Below are positions 1 through 6,022 of a DNA stretch of 9,362 nt, in pieces (position 1 is the first letter of the stretch; each line of letters opens with the position of its first letter). Source of the DNA: Muribaculaceae bacterium. Its GTDB lineage: Bacteria; Bacteroidota; Bacteroidia; Bacteroidales; Muribaculaceae. The notes under the pieces are model-generated. The model did no database searches, was not told where the DNA came from, and saw only the letters and a list, made by a program, of their open reading frames with translations. Position numbers and translations under genes: made by a program. The DNA lies in NCBI GenBank assembly GCA_029060585.1, contig JAIDTS010000154.1, positions 1-9,362 on the forward strand, in the 5' to 3' direction.

Positions 1-260
1 CGGGCCATCCGCATAGCCATCTGGGCCTTGGATTTGGCAATGTCAAGAATGTAGGTTCCTGCGACGCCCTTGCCGGTGTTATGCACGCTGAGCATAATTT
101 CTACGGCTTCCACTTCTGGAAGGAAGAATACTTGCCGTAGCATTTTCACCACAAAGTCCATTGTAGTGAAATCGTCGTTGTGAAGGACTACATCGTATTC
201 TCCGGGTTTTTCAAATCGCTCTTTGGTCATCGAGCTGCTATGTCGTTGGTGTTTTGCCAT
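1..260 (-). CDS. clpS: ClpS, ATP-dependent Clp protease adaptor (3' end outside window)
   Basis: ClpS binds proteins with destabilising N-terminal residues and hands them to the ClpAP-type protease in the cytoplasm. The frame starts at the ATG at 260-258 and reads 86 codons to the window edge; the family is usually about 100 residues, so only the last dozen or so are missing. The signature HNDDFTTMDFVV lies at residues 27-38. By alignment to E. coli ClpS, N28 and D29 match the N-degron contacts N34/D35, and H60 in SVHNTGKG matches H66. The first 20 or so residues are polar and probably flexible, as usual in the family. It follows tilS on the same strand with a 33-nt AT-rich gap holding no visible terminator or promoter, so the two are probably co-transcribed. 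Identification rests on motif recognition and is firm; only the C-terminus is unseen. Confidence 0.95.
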   Translation of the reverse strand, partial: MAKHQRHSSSMTKERFEKPGEYDVVLHNDDFTTMDFVVKMLRQVFFLPEVEAVEIMLSVHNTGKGVAGTYILDIAKSKAQMAMRMA

Positions 261-293
261 TTCCTAACTATTCTATATTATTATACCGGCATG

Positions 294-1601
294 TCAGTAA
301 TTGTAAACAGCCTTGTAGATGAAATCCGCTTTGGGACTCACGAGATCGTGACGACTGCGCTTCAGGCCGGTCACCCAGATTATCTCACCATCGGAGCGGC
401 GTACGAGTACCCTCACCGCTTCTTTGGCATAGTGGTCAAGTTTTGCGTCGCTGATGATGTCGCTGACCAGACGCGTCCCTTTCATGCCGAGCGGGGCAAT
501 ACGGTCGCCTGTCTTCGGTCGCCGCAGATCATACTCCTCAGCACTGTGCGGCAGATAGATGACGTCATGACTGCGGTTGCTTTTTATCTCGGTCATCAAT
601 TCGGGTTTCATCTCAAATCTCTCCCATTTTACGGATGGATCATATTGTTGCCGGTCGAGTTCTTCAATAATCAACCTGTCTCGCTCCAATATTGCCATGT
701 AGCGGTCTGAGAGCCGCCAACTTCTTTGACAGAAATCTTTACCAATACTTTCCATTATCTCTTCTGCGATGGTATGGTTGCCTCCGAATGGCTCTAGAAA
801 GCGCAGGACAGTACCGGTCTTGACTCCATCGGCATAGACCAGAAGAGTATTGCTTTGAGGAGAGATCTGGGCGATCTGTTTGCGATAGTGCTCCTCAATA
901 ATCTCAGACTCTTCCTTCATTATAGAGAGGGTGCGGGCGAGCGATTTGCGTGCCCCCTGCCATCGACTTTTGAGAAGAGGGATGATATCGTGGCGCAGGA
1001 AGTTGCGTCGGTAGTCGCTTGTCAGGTTACTGGAGTCTATCACGAATTCCTGTCCGATAGCGGAGAGATATTCTTCGATTTCCGAACGCGAGACTCCTAA
1101 GAGTGGGCGGATTACCGAGCCGTTGTCGATATCCATTCCTCGAAGGCCACGGCTTCCACTACCGCGCAGGAAGGCAAGCATCATAGTCTCGATATCGTCG
1201 TCGGCATTGTGGGCTACGGCCACGCGTTCCAGTCTTTCCTCTCTGCAGATACGGAAGAAATCGGCATATCGCAGTTCGCGGCAGGCCATCTCTGTGCTTA
1301 GCCCCAGATGCTCGTCCATGTAGTCGCTGACAATGTATTCGAGACGGTGGAGACGTATGCCGAGTCGTTCGCACAGTTCAGCTGTGAAAGCAGAGTCTCG
1401 ATCGCTCTCTTCTCCACGAAGGTGGAAATTGCAGTTGGCGGCTTCCACATGAAGACCGATCAGGGGTGCAACGTGCGTGCAGGCGCAAAGGAGCGCGACG
1501 CTGTCGGCTCCTCCGCTGACAGCTACAAGCACGCTTCTTACTCGGGCGCTCTCCACAGCCTTCAAAACGAGATTCTCTATCTTTTTATGACAATTAATCA
1601 T
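294..1601 (-). CDS. tilS: TilS, tRNA(Ile)-lysidine synthetase
   Basis: TilS uses ATP to attach lysine to C34 of the CAU-anticodon isoleucine tRNA, changing its decoding from AUG to AUA; it is normally essential and cytosolic. The N-terminal PP-loop ATPase carries SGGADS about 29 residues from the start. It is followed by AHNADDDIETMM and FLRGSGSRGLRGM, the family's second and third conserved blocks. The C-terminal domain is present as LRRPKTGDRIAPLGMKG followed by the IIWVTGLKR block. At about 435 residues it is the usual full length. An ATG at 1616 would add five residues (MHSYL), but that codon lies inside an AATGCAT heptamer tract, so the ATG at 1601 is preferred; this choice is inference. 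The stop is TGA at 296-294. No TAnnTTTG promoter match was found upstream. clpS follows 33 nt downstream. Confidence 0.95.
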   Translation of the reverse strand: MINCHKKIENLVLKAVESARVRSVLVAVSGGADSVALLCACTHVAPLIGLHVEAANCNFHLRGEESDRDSAFTAELCERLGIRLHRLEYIVSDYMDEHLGLSTEMACRELRYADFFRICREERLERVAVAHNADDDIETMMLAFLRGSGSRGLRGMDIDNGSVIRPLLGVSRSEIEEYLSAIGQEFVIDSSNLTSDYRRNFLRHDIIPLLKSRWQGARKSLARTLSIMKEESEIIEEHYRKQIAQISPQSNTLLVYADGVKTGTVLRFLEPFGGNHTIAEEIMESIGKDFCQRSWRLSDRYMAILERDRLIIEELDRQQYDPSVKWERFEMKPELMTEIKSNRSHDVIYLPHSAEEYDLRRPKTGDRIAPLGMKGTRLVSDIISDAKLDHYAKEAVRVLVRRSDGEIIWVTGLKRSRHDLVSPKADFIYKAVYNY

Positions 1602-1609
1602 TAAGTAAG

Positions 1610-1637
1610 AATGCATAATGCATAATTCATAATGCTA
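1610..1637. repeat. Heptamer tandem repeat, AATGCAT family
   Basis: Four 7-nt units in a row on the plus strand: AATGCAT, AATGCAT, AATTCAT and a degraded AATGCTA. The tract lies just upstream of tilS and supplies an alternative ATG (1616-1614) in the tilS frame. The same family recurs at 3891-3918 and 8923-8950. Confidence 0.85.
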
Positions 1638-1687
1638 AGACTTTGAAATTCAGACAATAAAATCTTTATGATAGTATGCATTTAATT

Positions 1688-1712
1688 TGATCAATTACTT
1701 AATAATTGATCA
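1688..1712. repeat. AT-rich inverted repeat
   Basis: TGATCAATT (1688-1696) and AATTGATCA (1704-1712) form a perfect 9-bp inverted repeat around a 7-nt loop, between the rpmE2 terminator and tilS. It could be an operator-like site or a weak hairpin in the tilS leader. The surroundings are so AT-rich that chance is a real possibility. Confidence 0.4.
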
Positions 1713-1727
1713 TTAATAATTAATGAC

Positions 1728-1757
1728 AAAGCCACACCATCGTCATGGTGCGGCCTT
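1728..1757 (-). terminator. Terminator of rpmE2
   Basis: On the minus strand this is a hairpin with arms GCCGCACCAT and ATGGTGTGGC around a GACG loop, extended at the base by AAG/TTT, and then a short T-rich tail. It begins 29 nt after the rpmE2 stop. One stem position (and one at the base) pairs as G-T only on the minus strand and would be A-C mismatched in the plus-strand RNA, which supports minus-strand use. The T tract is short, so termination may be partial. Confidence 0.7.
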
Positions 1758-1786
1758 GCATTGAATTCTTAGATTCCTTCCGCTTC

Positions 1787-2041
1787 TTACTTCTTGCTGC
1801 GGTTGCCATAACGGCTGCGGAATTTGTCGACGCGACCTGCGGTGTCGACGAGTTTCTGCTTGCCTGTGAAGAAGGGGTGCGAGGAGCTGGTGATTTCAAG
1901 CTTTACGAGGGGATACTCTTTGCCGTCGATCTCGATGGTCTCGCGTGAAGCGACAGTGGAGCGAGTGATGAAGACCTCGTCGTTAGACATGTCTTTGAAC
2001 GCCACCTCGCGGTAGTTGGAAGGATGGATGTCTTTTTTCAT
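1787..2041 (-). CDS. rpmE2: 50S ribosomal protein L31 type B
   Basis: L31 sits on the large ribosomal subunit and helps bridge it to the small subunit. This 84-residue protein begins [17 protein letters not shown] and carries the [18 protein letters not shown] block typical of L31, ending in a basic tail ([10 protein letters not shown]). It has no cysteine, so it is the zinc-independent C-minus (type B) form rather than the CxxC zinc form. Length is normal for type B. It has its own promoter at 2110-2141, a leader of roughly 60 nt and a terminator 29 nt after the stop, so it is probably a single-gene transcript. The ATG at 2041-2039 is preceded by AT-rich DNA without a Shine-Dalgarno site, as is common in Bacteroidetes. 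Confidence 0.96.
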   Translation of the reverse strand: MKKDIHPSNYREVAFKDMSNDEVFITRSTVASRETIEIDGKEYPLVKLEITSSSHPFFTGKQKLVDTAGRVDKFRSRYGNRSKK

Positions 2042-2076
2042 TTTAATTTTCTGCAGTTAATTAATTTTATTTTTTC

Positions 2077-2099
2077 TCGACAGGTCGCGATCCCATCGA
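2077..2099 (-). promoter_or_regulatory. Possible hairpin at the 5' end of the rpmE2 leader
   Basis: On the minus strand, TCGATGG and CCTGTCGA can pair as about 7-8 bp including G-T pairs around a GATCGCGA loop. It lies just downstream of the predicted start of transcription and is followed by a nearly pure A/T stretch up to the start codon. Ribosomal protein leaders often carry autoregulatory structures, but nothing here proves that function. Confidence 0.3.
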
Positions 2100-2109
2100 A
2101 TTGGCGGTG

Positions 2110-2141
2110 CAAAATTACAAAAAAATCTTGACCTGGCCAAA
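2110..2141 (-). promoter_or_regulatory. Bacteroidetes-type promoter for rpmE2
   Basis: The minus strand reads TTTG (2141-2138), 20 nt, then TAATTTTG (2117-2110). This matches the Bacteroides consensus TTTG-N19-21-TAnnTTTG exactly. Transcription should start near 2100-2105, about 60 nt before the rpmE2 ATG. Confidence 0.75.
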
Positions 2142-2150
2142 TTTTTTTGC

Positions 2151-2178
2151 GTTTTACGTTGTACGTTTTACGTTTTAC
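2151..2178. repeat. Heptamer tandem repeat, GTTTTAC family
   Basis: Four 7-nt units: GTTTTAC, GTTGTAC, GTTTTAC, GTTTTAC. The tract fills most of the gap between the transporter stop (2188) and the -33 box of the rpmE2 promoter (2141). It has no sequence similarity to the other heptamer families in the window but shares their period. Confidence 0.85.
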
Positions 2179-2187
2179 GCTGACTCT

Positions 2188-3882
2188 TTAGGAGGCAAGG
2201 AAGAGGATGAGAAGCTGGGCCACTATGACCCGCATGAACATCGTCAGCGGATATACTGTAGAGTAAGCAACAGCCGGAGCGTCGTTGTTGGCCACCTTGT
2301 TGGCGTAAGCGAGTGCCGGGGGATCGGTATAGTTGCCAGAGAGCATACCGATGATGGCGAGATAGTTCATCTTGTATTTCCAGCGTGCTATGATGCCCAC
2401 TACGAGAAGCGGAATCAAGGTTATGATCAGTCCGTAGCCTACCCACATCGCTCCCCTTACGTTGAAAACAGTAGCTGCGAAGTCCTTTCCTGCAGCGATG
2501 CCTACGGATGCGAGGAAGAGGCAGATGCCTATCTCGCGCAGAAGAAGGTTGGCGGAGGAGTTCGTGTAGGTCACGAGGTGAATCTTTGATCCGAATGCAC
2601 TGATGAGGATGGCCACTACAAGTGGACCACCTGCGAGACCAAGCTTCATCGGCACCGACATTCCCGGGAGGAAGAAAGGAATGCTGCCAACAACAATACC
2701 GATAAATATACCTACAAACATCGTAAAGAGGTTAGGCTCGTTGAGTCGCTTCATGGAGTTGCCGAGGCGGTCGCCGAGACGCTGGATGTCTTCCGGTTTT
2801 CCTACCACCGTGAGGCGGTCGCCGAGCTGGAGGCGTAGGTTGGCGGTAGCGAGCAGATCTACACCTGCTCGGGTCACGCGGGTAACGTTGAGCTTATAGC
2901 CCATGCGAAGCCGTAGACTGCCAAGCTTTACTCCGTTGTAATCTGTCTTCGTAACGAGAATCTTGCGTGATACCACGGGGCCTTGGACCATTTCCCATTT
3001 CTTTTCAACCTGCGGACCTATAAAACGGTTGAAGGTCTCCTCGTCCTGCACGGAGCATACGAGAAGCACGAGATCGCCGAGCTCAAGGGTGTCGCTTGAT
3101 TTGGGGATGACTATTTGCCCGTCAGGCTTTTCGATTCGGGAGATCACGAAGTTGGCGTTGATGATGTCGTGGATCTTGCGGATATCGAGGCCTGCCATCA
3201 ATTCGTTGGTGACCTTAAGGGTCACCACATGAGGCGCGAGCTGTGAGTCTTTCGTGTCGTTTTCCACTTCCTCAATCTCTTTCTGAAGGTCGATCTTGAA
3301 GAAAATCTTGATAAGGATGAGGGAGAGAATGATGCCTACTACTCCGAGTGGATAGGCGGCCGCGTAACCCATGGCCATGTCTTGCGATACGGTGGAGGCG
3401 TTCTCGTTGATCTGCAGGACTGTCTGCTGGGCTGCGCCAAGTCCGGGAGTGTTGGTCACGGCACCGCTCATGATGCCGACCATCTCGGGCAGAGATGTGT
3501 TGCCGTCCGAGCCTCCCTGTATGTAGTAGATCGCCACGGCTATCACTGCGTTAAGAAGCACGCCCGTGACGGCAAGCATGTTCATCCTGACTCCGCCTTC
3601 CTTGAAGGAGGAGAAGAAGCCGGGTCCAACCTGCATGCCTATTGAGAAGATGAAGAGTATAAGTCCAAAATCGCGGAGGAAATGCAGGATGTCATGGTGT
3701 ACCATATAGCCGAAATGACCCAGCAGTATGCCGACGAAGAGCACGAACGTGACTCCGAGCGACACTCCGCATATCTTTATCTTGCCGAGATATATTCCGG
3801 CGAAGATAATGAAGCTGTAAAGCATTACCGCCGCGGCCAGGGAATCATTGCCAGGCGATAAGAGTTCTATCAACCAATCCAT
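2188..3882 (-). CDS. AspT/YidE-type membrane transporter with two RCK_C (TrkA-C) domains
   Basis: A 564-residue integral membrane protein of the aspartate:alanine antiporter / YidE-YbjL duplication superfamily. It has two homologous membrane halves, each of about five or six hydrophobic segments (residues about 13-195 and 385-563), around a soluble centre. The first half carries GLILFIFSIGMQVGPGFF and GIMSGAVTNTPGL; the second carries the matching GICLFLASVGIAAGKDF and GMLSGNYTDPPAL. The centre holds two RCK_C modules, ending in LELGDLVLLV (about 267-276) and LQLGDRLTVVG (about 351-361), which in related transporters bind small ligands. The substrate cannot be read from the sequence: AspT exchanges aspartate and alanine, but many homologues are uncharacterised. 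An ATG at 3912 would add ten residues, but they are encoded by a heptamer tract, so MDWLIELL at 3882 is taken as the start. No consensus promoter was found upstream. Confidence 0.9.
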   Translation of the reverse strand: MDWLIELLSPGNDSLAAAVMLYSFIIFAGIYLGKIKICGVSLGVTFVLFVGILLGHFGYMVHHDILHFLRDFGLILFIFSIGMQVGPGFFSSFKEGGVRMNMLAVTGVLLNAVIAVAIYYIQGGSDGNTSLPEMVGIMSGAVTNTPGLGAAQQTVLQINENASTVSQDMAMGYAAAYPLGVVGIILSLILIKIFFKIDLQKEIEEVENDTKDSQLAPHVVTLKVTNELMAGLDIRKIHDIINANFVISRIEKPDGQIVIPKSSDTLELGDLVLLVCSVQDEETFNRFIGPQVEKKWEMVQGPVVSRKILVTKTDYNGVKLGSLRLRMGYKLNVTRVTRAGVDLLATANLRLQLGDRLTVVGKPEDIQRLGDRLGNSMKRLNEPNLFTMFVGIFIGIVVGSIPFFLPGMSVPMKLGLAGGPLVVAILISAFGSKIHLVTYTNSSANLLLREIGICLFLASVGIAAGKDFAATVFNVRGAMWVGYGLIITLIPLLVVGIIARWKYKMNYLAIIGMLSGNYTDPPALAYANKVANNDAPAVAYSTVYPLTMFMRVIVAQLLILFLAS

Positions 3883-3890
3883 TGTTAATC

Positions 3891-3918
3891 TAATGCATAA
3901 TTCATAATTCATAATTGA
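3891..3918. repeat. Heptamer tandem repeat, AATGCAT/AATTCAT family
   Basis: Four 7-nt units in the phase TAATGCA, TAATTCA, TAATTCA, TAATTGA. The tract lies 8 nt upstream of the preferred transporter start and creates in-frame ATG codons on the minus strand. Confidence 0.85.
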
Positions 3919-4030
3919 CTGATCACGGGAAAACGCGATGTCAAAGATGGGGAATGAATATATGCGACTGTTTAGAATCCAACAAAATTCTTATTCGAAA
4001 CTCAATAAACTCGGAGAGGGGATGACAGTC

Positions 4031-4059
4031 GGTCAGAACCCGGATGACGGATCCTGACC
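4031..4059 (-). terminator. Hairpin after the oadA-like gene, probable terminator
   Basis: On the minus strand, GGTCAGGATCCG and CGGGTTCTGACC form a 12-bp stem (two G-T pairs) around a 5-nt loop, starting 17 nt after the stop. The two wobble pairs would be A-C mismatches in plus-strand RNA, which favours minus-strand use. There is no T tract, so it may act as a 3'-end stabiliser or a factor-assisted stop rather than a classical intrinsic terminator. Confidence 0.55.
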
Positions 4060-4076
4060 GCGCCATAAATGGAATA

Positions 4077-5957
4077 TTACTCGTATTCAATGAGGTCCTG
4101 GTCAGTGGCCACGACGTCTCCGACCTGAACGAGCACCTGCTTCACAGTGCCTTCTATCTCGGATTCAAGGTCATTTTCCATCTTCATTGCTTCATAGACA
4201 AGCATTTTCTGGTGGATCTTTACCTTATCGCCCGGTTTTACGTCTATTTCGATGATGGTTCCACCCATCGGAGCCTTAAGCGTTGGTCCGGTCACCGGGT
4301 CGTATGGACAGTTGGCCTGAGCTTCAGCCTCTGCGAGGGCAGCCGCAGCCGCGTTGGCAGCATCGAACTCCTCTTTGCGCTTATTTTTGAGGAATCCTGT
4401 CGCAACTGCCGGAAGAAGCTCAAGAAGGAGGTATTCCTCATCGTTCTGTGCGAGCTTGACGCCTCCGAATTCCTCGAGTACAGGATTTTCAGGTTGTTTG
4501 AACTGGCTGACGTCATACGGTTTCTCTTCCGGACTGCCGGTGATCTGCTCGCGGAAAGCAGGATCTATCTCTACGGGTGTCTTTCCGTATTCTCCCTTCA
4601 CGAGTCCGACAAACTGGTTGTTCTTGTTGGTATAGTCAGGAGCCCCTTTGCGGCGGTCAAGAGCGAGAGCCACAGCCTGAGAACCAACGATCTGGCTTGT
4701 CGGTGTCACGAGCGGAACAAGACCGGCGTCACGGCGAACCTTCGGGATTAGAGCCATCGCTTCGTCAAGAACATCCTCTGCATGGAGCGCGCGGAGATTT
4801 GCCACCATATTGGAATACATTCCTCCTGGAACCTCTGCGTTCTTCACGAGCTCGTTGGGTTTGGGGAATCCGAAGTAAGCCTCGATCTTGTGGCAGGCGT
4901 CGAGAAGTTCCTCCTCGCGGTTGTTTGTGGCGGCCTCGATGGCTCGGTCGAACTCCGCGTTGATCTCTTCCGGCATAGCAGCATACGCCTCGTCGAAGTC
5001 TTTCGGCCATTTGTCTTTATTCAGGTCGAAGGCCGACAGGCTCTGACGGGCTTCGACAAGACCCTGGCGGATCTTGGCAACTGCATCCATGTTTGCCTCG
5101 AGCTCGATGCCCAGCTTCTGGCAGAAGATCCAGATAAGCTCGATCGCGGGAGCTGCTGACCCGCCGCCAAACCACCATATGTTTGTGTCGACGATGTCCA
5201 CGCCCTTGATGATGGCTGTGAGCACGGATGCAAGTCCATAGCCGGGAGTGCAGTGGGTGTGGAAGTCAACAGGCACTGTAAGGGCCTGCTTCAGCTTAGG
5301 CATAAGGCTGAATATGCGGCTTGGGTTAACGAGTCCTGCCATATCCTTGAGGGTGATCATCTTCGCTCCTATCCGCTCCATCTCCTTGGCCTTCTCCACG
5401 AAATAGTCGTCTGTGAAGATGAGTTCGGGAGCTGCCGGCTCGTCGTTTCCTCCGAAGAGGCGGGCGAAGAAACCTTTCTTCACCGGCTCTTTCGGTTCTT
5501 CCTTCGGGTCGACTGTATAGCAGACAGCGGCATCGGCGATACCACCGAGGTCGTTGATCATCTTTATGGAATCCTTGATGTTGTTAATGTCGTTGAGAGC
5601 GTCGAAGATGCGCATCACGTTGAGGCCGTTTTTGATGGCTTCTTTATAGAATCCCTCGAGCACGCTGTTGGGATAGGGCACATAGCCGAAAAGGTTGCGT
5701 CCGCGGGAAAGGGCGGAGAGCAGGGAGATACCCTTCATGTATTCCGAGCAAGTACGGAGGCGGTCCCAGGGACTTTCACCGAGGTAGCGCATCACAGAGT
5801 CGGGCACTGCACCGCCCCACACCTCCATGATGTAGAACTTTGCGTCCTGATAGAGGGGGAGGAGTTTGTCGATGTTTTCCTGCTTAAGGCGAGTGGCGAA
5901 CAGCGACTGCTGTCCGTCGCGCAGAGTCAGGTCTCTAACTTTTAGCGTCTTTGCCAT
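4077..5957 (-). CDS. oadA: Biotin-carrying oxaloacetate decarboxylase alpha / pyruvate carboxylase subunit B-like protein
   Basis: A 626-residue carboxyltransferase fused to a biotin carrier domain. It should move a carboxyl group between biotin and pyruvate/oxaloacetate. The TIM-barrel domain (about 1-300) shows RDGQQS (13-18, metal-binding D14), C146, the catalytic lysine K204 in TLKDMAG, and metal ligands H233 and H235 in HTHCTPG. The middle domain (about 310-480) includes VTPTSQIVGSQA. An Ala/Glu-rich linker (about 526-548) leads to the biotin domain (about 557-626), with K592 in EAMKMEN as the biotinylated residue. Two oddities: a charged and hydrophobic insert near residues 151-181, and DTNIWWFGGGSAAPA (257-271) in place of the usual SMSG-type active-site loop. 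No beta or gamma decarboxylase subunit and no biotin carboxylase gene is adjacent, so its partner is unknown. It starts 65 nt after the PBP1A stop with no recognisable promoter, so co-transcription is possible. Confidence 0.88.
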   Translation of the reverse strand: MAKTLKVRDLTLRDGQQSLFATRLKQENIDKLLPLYQDAKFYIMEVWGGAVPDSVMRYLGESPWDRLRTCSEYMKGISLLSALSRGRNLFGYVPYPNSVLEGFYKEAIKNGLNVMRIFDALNDINNIKDSIKMINDLGGIADAAVCYTVDPKEEPKEPVKKGFFARLFGGNDEPAAPELIFTDDYFVEKAKEMERIGAKMITLKDMAGLVNPSRIFSLMPKLKQALTVPVDFHTHCTPGYGLASVLTAIIKGVDIVDTNIWWFGGGSAAPAIELIWIFCQKLGIELEANMDAVAKIRQGLVEARQSLSAFDLNKDKWPKDFDEAYAAMPEEINAEFDRAIEAATNNREEELLDACHKIEAYFGFPKPNELVKNAEVPGGMYSNMVANLRALHAEDVLDEAMALIPKVRRDAGLVPLVTPTSQIVGSQAVALALDRRKGAPDYTNKNNQFVGLVKGEYGKTPVEIDPAFREQITGSPEEKPYDVSQFKQPENPVLEEFGGVKLAQNDEEYLLLELLPAVATGFLKNKRKEEFDAANAAAAALAEAEAQANCPYDPVTGPTLKAPMGGTIIEIDVKPGDKVKIHQKMLVYEAMKMENDLESEIEGTVKQVLVQVGDVVATDQDLIEYE

Positions 5958-5987
5958 AGATTTAAATTTATGGGTTATTGTTTTTTA

Positions 5988-6001
5988 GTCTTCAGTCTTA
6001 A
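5988..6001. repeat. Short heptamer repeat, GTCTTCA family
   Basis: Two 7-nt units, GTCTTCA and GTCTTAA, in the 65-nt gap between the PBP1A stop and the oadA-like start. The same family recurs as four-unit tracts at 8741-8768 and 9167-9194. Confidence 0.7.
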
Positions 6002-6022
6002 GATATGCGGATTTGGAGAGAA

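Noticed and set aside
3919..4030. Promoter for the transporter
   Set aside because: CATCTTTG and GAATTTTG on the minus strand each miss the -7 consensus by one base, and neither has TTTG at the right distance upstream.
5253..5945. Plus-strand open frame of 230 codons opposite the oadA-like gene
   Set aside because: It is antisense to a clear enzyme gene, and its codons are shadows of that gene's third-position bias. The other long plus-strand frames (180-710, 4044-4751) are rejected for the same reason.
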